Positions 34,602 to 42,998 of a stretch of 64,000 nt of DNA are shown in pieces (position 1 is the stretch's first letter; each line of letters opens with the position of its first letter). The notes beneath the pieces are model-generated. The model ran no database searches. It saw only the letters and a program-made list of their open reading frames with translations, and had not been told where the DNA came from. Both the position numbers and the translations under genes were made by a program. Source of the DNA: Argonema galeatum A003/A1 (lineage in GTDB: Bacteria; Cyanobacteriota; Cyanobacteriia; Cyanobacteriales; Aerosakkonemataceae); the NCBI RefSeq assembly GCF_023333595.1, contig NZ_JAIQZM010000027.1:33841-97840 (forward strand). Direction: 5' to 3'.

Positions 34602-34789
34602 ATATCGTGTCCGGTTACATCGTTAGTATATGAGTGATATCGTCAAATTGTCTGCGATCGTTGTTGGTTAAATTTTTACCGCAGATGAAGACTCTGGAAC
34701 GCAGATGTAGGCGCAGCCTTCCCGAAGGGTACGCAGATAAGAGTAAGAACACGAATTTTTTAAGTAACCGATGCTACTGGACATGATAT
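34602..34789. mobile_element. MITE-like element M2 (intact)
   Basis: 188 bp, from ATATCGTGTCCGGTTACATC to GATGCTACTGGACATGATAT, which are imperfect inverted repeats of 20 bp (about 5 mismatches). It lies immediately upstream of the lipoprotein pseudogene. It carries an extra insertion with CCTTCCCGAAGGG. Confidence 0.8.
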
Positions 34790-35505
34790 AAGTCCTAAAA
34801 ACCCATCTGGTGCGAGACGAACTATCCTAATCAGAAAAGCTATACCGATCGCAACTCTACTATCCCTGCTCGTTTCTGGGTGTTCGCTCGCTACTTCCCA
34901 AGTCAAGCAGTCGTCTGACATAGAAACCTACCTCAAGGTAGCACCTATAAGCGATCGTCGCTGGGATAACACCCAAGAGGCGGCATTTAGGGCTCGCAGC
35001 TTGGCTATTCGCGAAAAACTAGCAGCCGAAGACTTAGACAAACTTGATGCTTGGTGGCGACGGGAGAAGATCGGCGACCCCCACAAGTACTTGCTTCCCA
35101 TTAGTGTCGGAAAGGTATAAGGATTATCAAGCTTTGCTGGCTAGTGGGAATAAGACGGCTTGGATTACCGATGTGGCAAGATTTGTTGATTATCCAGATT
35201 TTAAACGTTTGACTGCTGGATTAGATCGCACTGTGGTAGACGATCGCGAATGGGAAAAACAAGGCAAGTTGGCTTATACTGGCTTGGAGGGCGATCGCTT
35301 AATCATGGCCTACGAAGCTAATGGTGCGATCGGTCGCGCCAGTATCAACGGTAAACCGCGAGTGTTGAAAAATTGGCCTGTAATAGAAAGTCCCTATCTG
35401 CGAGAAGATTTGCGAAGTGGCGTTTTGGAATATCGCAATCCCGTTGGAGAAAGTTGGCGTTTGCGTGTTAATTTGAAGGGCCTACAATGGGAAAAGAGAT
35501 TTTAG
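34790..35505 (+). pseudogene. Frameshifted lipoprotein gene lacking its start
   Basis: The frame opening after M2 reads RKAIPIATLLSLLVSGC, a lipoprotein signal with a perfect lipobox, then about 75 residues to a TAA near 35118. The protein continues one frame over as ERYKDYQALLASGNKTAW... to 35505. The switch is near GTCGGAAAGG (about 35105-35115), a one-base change. No ATG, GTG or TTG precedes the signal in frame before a stop inside M2. The product seems to be a cell-envelope lipoprotein of about 225 residues of unknown function. A sequencing error cannot explain the missing start. Confidence 0.75.
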
Positions 35506-35510
35506 ATTGT

Positions 35511-35635
35511 GATATCGTCAAATTCTTTGTTGTCATGTGTGGTGATTTTTTACCACAGATGAAGACAGATAAACACAGATGAACACAGATGAAAACGGGA
35601 AGTTTTTAGATAAATGATGTCACTTGACATGATAT
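35511..35635. mobile_element. MITE-like element M3 (5'-truncated)
   Basis: It shares GATATCGTCAAATT, GGTGATTTTTTACC(A/G)CAGATGAAGA and the end GACATGATAT with M2 and M4. The left inverted end is missing. It begins 6 bp after the pseudogene stop and is followed 2 bp later by element N2. Confidence 0.7.
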
Positions 35636-35637
35636 TA

Positions 35638-35755
35638 TACCAAATCTGGGTTAACTACCCCCTTTTTATTGAAGTCCGCGCAGGCGGGCTTTGTACGCGC
35701 AAGCCGCGAATGAGAGTCGTCGGGTAAAAAAGAGGTTAGGCAAACGGATTTGATA
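35638..35755. mobile_element. MITE-like element N2
   Basis: 118 bp with ends TACCAAATCTGGGTTAAC and CGGATTTGATA, matching N1. It is flanked by TTA on both sides (35635-35637, 35756-35758), again a 3-bp TNA duplication. The middle is a hairpin-rich CGCAGGCGGG / GCCGCG stretch unlike that of N1. Confidence 0.75.
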
Positions 35756-35817
35756 TTACGACCTGTCTCTGTGTTCAAACTTTTGTTTTTTACGTATTTA
35801 TACATTCAATATTTATA

Positions 35818-36720
35818 ATGAATAATCAACAAAAACTGGTATTAATTGGTGGCGGTCACAGTCATGCGATCGCACTCAGACTTTTTGGCATTAACCCTTT
35901 GCCAAATGTCCGTTTGACCCTGATAAGCGAAGCACCGGATACGCCTTACTCTGGAATGTTACCCGGTCACATAGCAGGATTTTACACTCACGATGAATGT
36001 CACATTAATTTGCGATCGCTAACTCAATTTGCCCAAGCCGAACTTATGATCGATCGCGTTATCGGTCTTGACCTAGAAAATAATAAAGTTATCTGCGCTG
36101 ATCGACAACCAGTTTACTTCGATTTCTTATCAATTGATATCGGCAGCACTCCCGCCACAATATCCGTACCCGGTGCAGCAGAATACGCAATTGCAGTTAA
36201 ACCAGTGCCAAAATTATTGCAAAAATGGAATCAATTGATTCGATTAATCAGCAACCAACCTGAGAAACCGATTTGTTTTGTTAAATGCGAATCTGGACTT
36301 AAAGTTGAATTTGATTACCTTTTTTGGGTAACTCAAGCATCTGCACCGGATTGGCCTAAAATATCAGGATTAGCAACAGACGCCACAGGCTTTATCCTGG
36401 TAAACGACAATTTGCAGTCTGTCTCTCACCCCCATGTTTTTGCCGCTGGCGATATTGCCACAATCGTTAATAATCCCTGTCCGAAAGCGGGGGTATTTGC
36501 AGTACGACAAGGTAAACCATTATTTAATAATCTGCGGCAGATATTGCCGGGAAAACCATTGCAACCCTATAAACCGCAAAAACGCTATCTAAGTTTGATT
36601 GGCACGGGTGATGGTTCTGCGATCGCATCCTGGGGGTCATTAGGATGGGAGTCCCCCCTGCTGTGGTACGGGAAAGATTGGATCGATCGCCGATTTATGG
36701 CTAAATTCCATAACTTATAG
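35818..36720 (+). CDS. FAD-dependent oxidoreductase with a deleted NAD-binding part
   Basis: 300 residues. The FAD Rossmann motif LVLIGGGHSHAIALRLFG is N-terminal; PYSGMLPGHIAGFY and YDFLSIDIGS follow. The end (VSHPHVFAAGDIATIVNNPCPKAGVFAVRQGKPLFNNL) is the second FAD motif, typical of the oxidoreductase found alone or fused to SelD in cyanobacteria. Between KPICFV near 162 and KCESGL, the expected second GGGxGGVE nucleotide-binding segment of about 80 residues is missing, with the frame kept. NAD(P)H use is therefore doubtful and the gene may be decaying. No SelD part follows. Confidence 0.8.
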   Translation: MNNQQKLVLIGGGHSHAIALRLFGINPLPNVRLTLISEAPDTPYSGMLPGHIAGFYTHDECHINLRSLTQFAQAELMIDRVIGLDLENNKVICADRQPVYFDFLSIDIGSTPATISVPGAAEYAIAVKPVPKLLQKWNQLIRLISNQPEKPICFVKCESGLKVEFDYLFWVTQASAPDWPKISGLATDATGFILVNDNLQSVSHPHVFAAGDIATIVNNPCPKAGVFAVRQGKPLFNNLRQILPGKPLQPYKPQKRYLSLIGTGDGSAIASWGSLGWESPLLWYGKDWIDRRFMAKFHNL

Positions 36721-36802
36721 CTCAATCCACCAAAACAAGATTAAATTCGGCTGTACAATATTAATTCTCTTAAGATTTTGCTTTGCAAAGGAAAGGTGGC
36801 AT

Positions 36803-37357
36803 TTGGAAAAACTGCTACGCCTATCAAGAATCATCGACGCCTTAAACGATCGCATCGGTCGCTTTACCTACTGGTTAGTGCCACTCATGGTGCTAATCGG
36901 CGTGTGGAACGTTGTCGGACGCTTTGTTGGACGTGCTATAGGTCAGAATCTCAGTTCAAATGCCTATATCGAAAGTCAGTGGTATATTTTTGACCTAGTT
37001 TTTCTATTGGGAGCTGCTTATACGCTAAAACATAACGAGCACGTGCGCGTGGATATTTTCTACAGCCACTGGTCACCCAAGCGAAAAGCCCTCGCAAATT
37101 CGATCGGAACGTTATTGTTCCTGATTCCCTTTTGCATTATCATCATCTTTTTTTCCTGGGATACCATTCTTGCTTCTTGGGCAATTCGCGAAAATTCCCC
37201 CGATCCAGGCGGCTTACCCCGTTACCCAATTAAATTTATGATTATCGTTAGCTGCGTACTGCTGATTTTGCAAGGTATTTCCGAAGCCATCAAAAATTTC
37301 GCTTATCTTAAAGGCGCGATCGCACCCCAGGAGGAACATCATGACGCTAGCCTATGA
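36803..37357 (+). CDS. dctQ: TRAP transporter small permease (DctQ type)
   Basis: 184 residues from a TTG start at 36803, chosen because AAGGAAAGGTGG precedes it and the N-terminus (EKLLRLSRIIDALNDRIGRFTYW) is that of the family. Four membrane segments are visible: about 24-45, 65-85, 105-128 and 147-165. The motif HVRVDIFYSHWSPKRKA is conserved in DctQ proteins. The subunit pairs with the large DctM permease, whose gene overlaps by 17 bp. The pair plus a binding protein (probably 41397-42521) imports organic acids driven by an ion gradient. Confidence 0.93.
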   Translation: MEKLLRLSRIIDALNDRIGRFTYWLVPLMVLIGVWNVVGRFVGRAIGQNLSSNAYIESQWYIFDLVFLLGAAYTLKHNEHVRVDIFYSHWSPKRKALANSIGTLLFLIPFCIIIIFFSWDTILASWAIRENSPDPGGLPRYPIKFMIIVSCVLLILQGISEAIKNFAYLKGAIAPQEEHHDASL

Positions 37358-38678
37358 ATGGCTGGGGCCATTTATGTTTGCCGGTGCCCTGGTACTGCTG
37401 TCTCTGGGCTACCCTGTGGCGTTTTCCTTGGGGGGAGTAGCGATCGTCTTTGGCTTGCTGGGAATAGTACTGGGCGTATTCGATCCCATCTTTCTGACAG
37501 CGATGCCCCAGCGGATCTTCGGCATCATGGCTAATTACACCCTCCTAGCTATCCCCTACTTCATCTTTTTGGGCGCAATGCTGGAGAAGTCGGGAGTTGC
37601 AGAACAGCTGCTGGAAACGATGGGGATTATGTTTGGGCGGCTGCGCGGGGGTTTGGCTTTGGCGGTAGTGCTGGTGGGGGCGTTGCTAGCAGCAACTACT
37701 GGTGTTGTGGCGGCTACAGTGGTGGCGATGGGGCTGATTTCCCTGCCAATTATGCTGCGCTATGGCTACAACAAAGAATTAGCGACTGGGGTGATCGCTG
37801 CATCGGGGACGCTTGGGCAAATTATTCCGCCTAGTGTGGTGCTGGTGGTGTTGGGCGATCAGTTAGGGGTTTCGGTGGGCGACCTTTTTATGGGTTCGGT
37901 GATACCGGGACTGATGATGGCGGGTGCGTTTGCCTTGCACGTCGTTATTGTGGCGTTTCTCAAGCCAGAGTTGGCACCGGCATTGCCAGAAGAGGTGCGT
38001 GCCATTGGTGGCAAGGCTTTGGGACAGCGCGTGCTTAAGGTGATGGTGCCACCAGTCGTGTTGATTTTGCTGGTGCTGGGGAGTATCTTTTTTGGCATTG
38101 CCACACCGACAGAAGCTGGGGCGATCGGATGTCTGGGTGCGATCGTCCTAGCAGCTGCAAACCAAAAGCTGACTCCCGAATCTTTGCGGCGAGTCAGCGA
38201 TGTCACAATGCGGACTACCAGCATGGTGATTTTCATTCTGATTGGTTCGACGGCGTTTAGTCTGGTGTTTCGGGGACTGAATGGCGATCGCTTTATGTTC
38301 GATGTTCTCTCCAATCTCCCAGGCGGTAAAGTCGGCTTCCTCTTTGTCAGCATGGCGGTAGTCTTCATCCTGGGCTTTTTCATCGACTTTTTCGAGATCG
38401 CCTTTATCGTCGTCCCTTTGTTTGTCCCAGTCGCTCAACAATTGGGAATAGATCTCGTTTGGTACGGTGTGGTTTTGGGCGCAAACCTGCAAACATCCTT
38501 TCTCACACCGCCTTTTGGCTTTGCCCTTTTCTACTTACGCGGCGTCGCACCCCCTGAAGTCACCACCGGAGATATTTATCGCGGTGTTATACCTTTTATT
38601 TTGCTGCAACTGCTAGTTTTGGTGCTAATTATTGTCTTTCCAGGAATTGTCAGTTTCCTACCATCGCTAAGTACCTAA
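37341..38678 (+). CDS. dctM: TRAP transporter large permease (DctM type)
   Basis: 445 residues, strongly hydrophobic with about 12 membrane segments. Family marks: PYFIFLGAMLEKSGVAEQLLETMG, GVVAATVVAMGLISLPIMLRYGYNKELATGVIAASGTLGQIIPPSVVLVVLG and the corresponding second-half FLTPPFGFALFYLRGVAPPEVTTGDIYRG. It is the ion-coupled transport channel of the TRAP system. It overlaps dctQ by 17 bp; GGAGGA lies before its ATG. It is adapted here to mono- or dicarboxylate-type substrates, but the solute cannot be read from the permease. Confidence 0.95.
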   Translation: MTLAYEWLGPFMFAGALVLLSLGYPVAFSLGGVAIVFGLLGIVLGVFDPIFLTAMPQRIFGIMANYTLLAIPYFIFLGAMLEKSGVAEQLLETMGIMFGRLRGGLALAVVLVGALLAATTGVVAATVVAMGLISLPIMLRYGYNKELATGVIAASGTLGQIIPPSVVLVVLGDQLGVSVGDLFMGSVIPGLMMAGAFALHVVIVAFLKPELAPALPEEVRAIGGKALGQRVLKVMVPPVVLILLVLGSIFFGIATPTEAGAIGCLGAIVLAAANQKLTPESLRRVSDVTMRTTSMVIFILIGSTAFSLVFRGLNGDRFMFDVLSNLPGGKVGFLFVSMAVVFILGFFIDFFEIAFIVVPLFVPVAQQLGIDLVWYGVVLGANLQTSFLTPPFGFALFYLRGVAPPEVTTGDIYRGVIPFILLQLLVLVLIIVFPGIVSFLPSLST

Positions 38679-39065
38679 GTTAAACAGGGACTGGGGACTG
38701 GGGACTGGGAATTGGGCAGGACTTACGCAACTCTAACCTACATTCCGCACCCTCAAGTGTCACACCACGAATTTTTTGGGACTGGGGACTGGTGACTGGG
38801 GACTGGGTAGAAGAGTTTCCGTATTTAAATGTACTTTAAATTACAGAATACTCGCTCTAAATTCCGAAAAAACCGAATGTGACAGTACAGGGTGCGGAAT
38901 GTGAGATCTAACACTAACAGCGGCTTGCAGCCGCGTGAGGTACAATAAAACGATTTTCTTCATAGCGCGTTCGTAGGGGCGGGTTTAACCCACACATCTG
39001 ATTACCAACAGAATATTTTACAAAACCCGCCCCTACTGACTTTTCTTGCCCCTAGCCCCTACTCT
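38679..39065. other. Repeat-rich convergent intergenic region
   Basis: It holds GGGACTG heptamer repeats (38691-38718 and 38780-38812), a pair of 13-bp inverted ends CATTCCGCACCCT (38741-38753 / 38889-38901) bounding a 161-bp possible element, and GTAGGGGCGGGTTT hairpin arms (38973-38986 / 39023-39036). No gene was seen. The last hairpin may terminate both converging genes. Confidence 0.6.
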
Positions 39066-41159
39066 TCAGTTTTGATCGTCAGCTAAAGTAATCAGTGCAT
39101 CATAGACAGTGAGAATAAAATCCTTATCCAGAGTCGGTGCTAAGTAAATACCAAAGTTTTTGTTTTTAATTTGGGCTTGGGAGCTAATTCTTACGCCAAT
39201 ACACACCTCGTCGCGGTTTTGTGCAGCAAGTATGCAGTCAGCGAAGGTCAACTTGCCAATCTGGTTGGCTGGAAAGTAAAGCCATATTGGCTTAATGTAC
39301 AGTTCGCTACCGTCAAGGGAAAACAAATCTTCATATATTGACATCACATCAGGTTCCTGAGACACCTGAGCTAAAATTTTCGACACAAATTGATTGGTAA
39401 GGAGAAAGTCTTTTACACCTGCTTTGATCACCAAGTCAGTATTTTGCGAGTCGATTATCTCTGCAATTAAATTAGTAGTAACTTTGGTTTTTGTGGCGGC
39501 GCTATATTCTTTAAAAAATTGCCGTAGTTCCAACAAAATGGTGAGGGTTTTGGCATCAATTTCCTCGGCGTTTTCCCCGCTACCTGCCAAAATTGAGATG
39601 CTGTTAAATTTATATGGTTTTAAGGTTTTTAGCTGATCGAGTGAATCCATATTTACTTGCATAACTTCCATCTTGATATGTGGATAGGCTTTAGCAATAT
39701 TCTCAAATTCAGCTTTAATTTCATCGGTTAAAACCTCTACCGCCAGATTAACCTGCGAGTCTTTGACTACGGATTTAGCATATTCTTCGAGAGCGATCGC
39801 GGTTTTGCTGTTCCAGCCAATAATTAGATAATTTTCAGTTTCTAGCTCTAAAGTTTGGTTGCGCTCGACACAGCCAATACGGTTATGCTGTACTACAGGT
39901 TCTGGAAAAAACTCAATAGTTGAGTCATCTCCAGCTAGGACGATCGCTTCATCATCTTTACTTAACTTATAATCTTTGTTTGTTTTTAGTGTCAAGGTGC
40001 CATCTCCATGACGAATTCCTAATGGTACAGCCTGCAATAAATGAAATGGCAATTGACCGAAGGTGATATTATTCCATCCTGATTTAGAACGATAGAAATA
40101 AAATTCGTTTCCTTCAAAGCCCACCAAGTTTAAATATACTCTGGCCAGTCCGACACTCCGCGAAGTTTGAACTAAAATCCGAGCCAAGATATCAGCTTCA
40201 TTAAGAGTGGTGACCGCGCCGGGAGCAATGTTTTGAGCTAGTCGGCGATATTGTTCCGAATGTAATTCTACAATAATTGGCGGCAAATTTTCTTCCCCAT
40301 TAGCTGCCACAACTGCCAGGATTCCCTTAACCACTCGTGCATCAGATAAAGTCTTGAATTGCTCGTTATCTGAACTTTTAGAATCATTCAAAATAATAAT
40401 GGATTTAGCAACTTTGACACCTACTTTATCCAGGTTAGATAAATTTGCGATCGGGCCATTGCGAGTCACCACTCGCGTTGTTTTTAGCTCGGCTATATTA
40501 TTCCGCAGGAAATCATCCATCTCCTCCTTATCTTTGTCAGCCAAGATCACAACGACTGCATCTGATTCTGATTCGTTAGCCAACACTAACTCTTTAATAA
40601 TATCTACAACCCTGTCGCCAAATCCTAAAATTAAGGTATGGTTTTCTTCCACTACCAGACTTTTACCCTTACGCAGCAATTCTAGTCTTGATTCAAACTG
40701 CTGGGTAATGAAAGCTACTAAGCTGGAGAACAGCACTAAGCCCATAAAAATCGTGATAACACCCACAAACTTGGCAGCAAAATTGGCCTCGTCTCCTGTG
40801 TCTCTTAAACCTATAAGCTGAACAAAAATTTCCCAAAGTAAGTCATCAGTACCTTTTGTGGGGCCATTAGGAAAAAACCGTTCTACAACATAACGTGCAG
40901 TTGTCATCACCGCAAAAGCAGTAATAAATACTGACACCAATGCCAGAAAGACCGACATCCCCCCTTTCGACATAAAGTTGTCGAATTTATACTGTAGGCG
41001 CTTTTGCCAGGTAATTTCATTTCCAGAAGCTTGACTGCTGTTGTTTGCCAAAGTTAATACCAACCTTATATATTTGTCGAAGTTATCCTGTAGGCGCTTT
41101 TGCCAGGAGACTTGATTTCCAGAAGCTCGACTGCTATCGTTTGTCAAAATTACTACCAA
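39066..41159 (-). CDS. CASTOR/POLLUX-like ion channel with RCK domains
   Basis: 697 residues from a TTG at 41159; a start at Met63 (40973) is the alternative. Two membrane segments (about 68-90 and 128-152) surround a pore-like WEIFVQLIGLRDTGDEANF. These are followed by two RCK/NAD-binding units: HTLILGFGDRVVDIIKELV near 185 and YLIIGWNSKTAIALEEY near 440. This layout fits plant CASTOR/POLLUX and related bacterial channels, which conduct K+ or Ca2+ under cytosolic control. The first 62 residues are a tandem duplication (SSRASGNQVSWQKRLQDNFD / SSQASGNEITWQKRLQYKFD). It lies between the TRAP permease and binding-protein genes. Confidence 0.85.
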   Translation of the reverse strand: MVVILTNDSSRASGNQVSWQKRLQDNFDKYIRLVLTLANNSSQASGNEITWQKRLQYKFDNFMSKGGMSVFLALVSVFITAFAVMTTARYVVERFFPNGPTKGTDDLLWEIFVQLIGLRDTGDEANFAAKFVGVITIFMGLVLFSSLVAFITQQFESRLELLRKGKSLVVEENHTLILGFGDRVVDIIKELVLANESESDAVVVILADKDKEEMDDFLRNNIAELKTTRVVTRNGPIANLSNLDKVGVKVAKSIIILNDSKSSDNEQFKTLSDARVVKGILAVVAANGEENLPPIIVELHSEQYRRLAQNIAPGAVTTLNEADILARILVQTSRSVGLARVYLNLVGFEGNEFYFYRSKSGWNNITFGQLPFHLLQAVPLGIRHGDGTLTLKTNKDYKLSKDDEAIVLAGDDSTIEFFPEPVVQHNRIGCVERNQTLELETENYLIIGWNSKTAIALEEYAKSVVKDSQVNLAVEVLTDEIKAEFENIAKAYPHIKMEVMQVNMDSLDQLKTLKPYKFNSISILAGSGENAEEIDAKTLTILLELRQFFKEYSAATKTKVTTNLIAEIIDSQNTDLVIKAGVKDFLLTNQFVSKILAQVSQEPDVMSIYEDLFSLDGSELYIKPIWLYFPANQIGKLTFADCILAAQNRDEVCIGVRISSQAQIKNKNFGIYLAPTLDKDFILTVYDALITLADDQN

Positions 41160-41168
41160 CCTTTAAAC
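40980..41168. repeat. 96-bp tandem duplication at the channel gene 5' end
   Basis: Two adjacent copies share TAGGCGCTTTTGCCAGG, TTCCAGAAGCT, GACTGCT and TACTACCAACCTT/TAATACCAACCTT. The duplication spans the start codon, so each copy carries a TTG GTA start-like site. Which copy provides the real start is open. Confidence 0.7.
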
Positions 41169-41396
41169 AATACTGGACATATCTAAATCTTACAGAAACT
41201 TTGGGTGTATAGGCGTAAACCTTACCAAGACAAAAATTTTATAGCTAAGCGCTTTGCGCTATTGTCGTTCTTAATTCCACCAAACCCTTGAAACAGGACC
41301 CTTCTTCCCCTAGCCCCTAGCCCCTAGCTATAACACACCAAAAACGAAAAAGTACCGACTCTGTAGGGGCTTTTAATCCACCCCTACCGATCGAAA

Positions 41397-42521
41397 CTAC
41401 TTAGAATTGCTGGCTAGAGCAAAATTGGCAAAGCTGAATTCGTTAATCGCATTCCACTTGTAGATTTGCGATCGAAAAGTTTTCCATTGTTCGTAAACTT
41501 GCTTGAATGTAGCGTCCTTAGCAGCATTCTCCTCATACAGGTCGAAAGCAGCGATCTTGGCTGCTTCCATGATCTCTTTGCTGTAAGGTGTTAACTTCGT
41601 ACCACCAGCAATCAGGCGTCCCAGGGCTGCCCCATTTAAGGCTTCGTACTGCGCCAACATATTGATGTTGGCTTCATAAGCAGCGGTTTTGAAGATTTCC
41701 TGATATTCTTTGGGCAAGCGAGCCCATGCCGTTTTGTTAACCATCACCTCCAAGGTTGGCCCCGGTTCCCACCAACCTGGGTAGTAGTAAAACTGTGCCG
41801 CTTTGTTTAAGCCCAACTTTTCATCATCGTAAGGGCCTACCCATTCTGCGGCATCGATCGCTCCCCGGTCAAGTGCCAGATAAATCTCGCCCCCCGGTAG
41901 CACCTGAACGTTCACCCCCAGACGCGCCATCACTTCACCGCCCAATCCGGGAATACGCATCTTCAATCCCTTCAAATCGGCAAGGGATTTGATTTCTCGC
42001 TTGAACCAACCGCCCATCTGCACGCCTGTGTTACCAGCAGGAAAGTTAATCACGTTGAAGTTGGAGTAAATTTTCTGGATAGCCTCCAAACCGCCGCCAT
42101 GATATAGCCAAGCGTTCTGCTGCTGGGCGGAGAGACCGAAAGGTACTGTTGTGGCGAAACCCAGGGCGGGATTTTTGCCAATGTAGTAGTAACTCGCGGT
42201 GTGACCGCATTCGATCGTTCCCGCTTGTACGGCGTCTAGAACCTGTAGTCCGGGGACAATCTCACCCGCAGCGAAAGGCGTAATGGTAAAACGCCCGTTT
42301 GTCATTTCCCTGATGCGCTTGCAAACGGTGTCAGCGCCTCCGTAAATAGTTTCGAGCGATTTAGGCCAGCTGGTAGCCATCCGCCATCTGATGCTTGGTA
42401 GGGCGCTGGTTGTACCGGAAGTTGTAGTTGCCTTGGTACAGGCACCAAGTGCTGTGACGCTGACTGCACCGATCGCAGAAGAGCTAAAAAACTTTCGCCG
42501 TTTCATTTTTGGGAATGCCAA
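41397..42521 (-). CDS. dctP: TRAP transporter substrate-binding protein (DctP type)
   Basis: 374 residues. The signal combines a twin-arginine motif (KRRKFFSSSAIGAVSV) with a lipobox (LGAC), so export by Tat and lipid anchoring is likely. The mature part matches alpha-keto-acid-type DctP proteins: WRMATSWPKSLETIYGGADTVCKRI, FEVQAGT-like VLDAVQAGTIECGHTASYYYIGKNPALGF and LDRGAIDAAEWVGPYDDEKLG. The conserved Arg of FPAGNTGVQMGGWFKREI lies near the ligand site. It probably serves the DctQM pair at 36803-38678, though separated by the channel gene and on the other strand. Confidence 0.94.
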   Translation of the reverse strand: MAFPKMKRRKFFSSSAIGAVSVTALGACTKATTTSGTTSALPSIRWRMATSWPKSLETIYGGADTVCKRIREMTNGRFTITPFAAGEIVPGLQVLDAVQAGTIECGHTASYYYIGKNPALGFATTVPFGLSAQQQNAWLYHGGGLEAIQKIYSNFNVINFPAGNTGVQMGGWFKREIKSLADLKGLKMRIPGLGGEVMARLGVNVQVLPGGEIYLALDRGAIDAAEWVGPYDDEKLGLNKAAQFYYYPGWWEPGPTLEVMVNKTAWARLPKEYQEIFKTAAYEANINMLAQYEALNGAALGRLIAGGTKLTPYSKEIMEAAKIAAFDLYEENAAKDATFKQVYEQWKTFRSQIYKWNAINEFSFANFALASNSK

Positions 42522-42998
42522 ATCAAGAATTTATAACTATCTACTGAGCTTATTTGCTTTATTCAGCAAAATGGTATCTAAAATCATCAAGATTGTATCA
42601 GAATCCAGTAACTTTTAGATCCGTTTTCCATCTGCAATATTTGTTTTATATACTTGACGAAAAGGAATTTTTGTGTTTGAGAATATTTGATTTAGGGAGC
42701 GAAGTGAAATGCCACTAAGTTAAGCTCTTGTTTCCTCGCTCCCAAACTGAGCCTGGGAGCGAGGAAACAAGAGCAAATGGAACTAACTAGCAACTTGAGT
42801 TAGTATTCAGTCCACAAAGCGTGGACTTTAGCTATTAGCCCGGAGGTTTAAACCTCCGGGCGGGCTGACAGCGGGAGAACAAGATCTATGCTAGGTTTGT
42901 AGGTTGGGTTGAGGTACGAAACCCAACCTACAAAGAAATGGCGAAGGTATTGTAATTATAGAAAGATTTTCGTCCATCAGTCCTTCCAGAGGCTAAGT
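42522..42998. other. Intergenic region full of palindromes
   Basis: No gene was seen. Present are a 21-bp perfect hairpin (42724-42744 / 42754-42774), a GTCCAC/GTGGAC hairpin (42810-42826), a 24-bp perfect palindrome GCCCGGAGGTTTAAACCTCC-GGGC (42838-42861) and the 15-bp armed GTAGGTTGGGTT hairpin (42896-42910 / 42920-42934). They lie 5' of dctP and 3' of the nucleotidyltransferase gene. Confidence 0.8.

Noticed and set aside
34602..34789. Clear target-site duplication around the M elements
   Set aside because: Flanks of M2 and M4 were compared but show no convincing duplication; the element edges are too uncertain.
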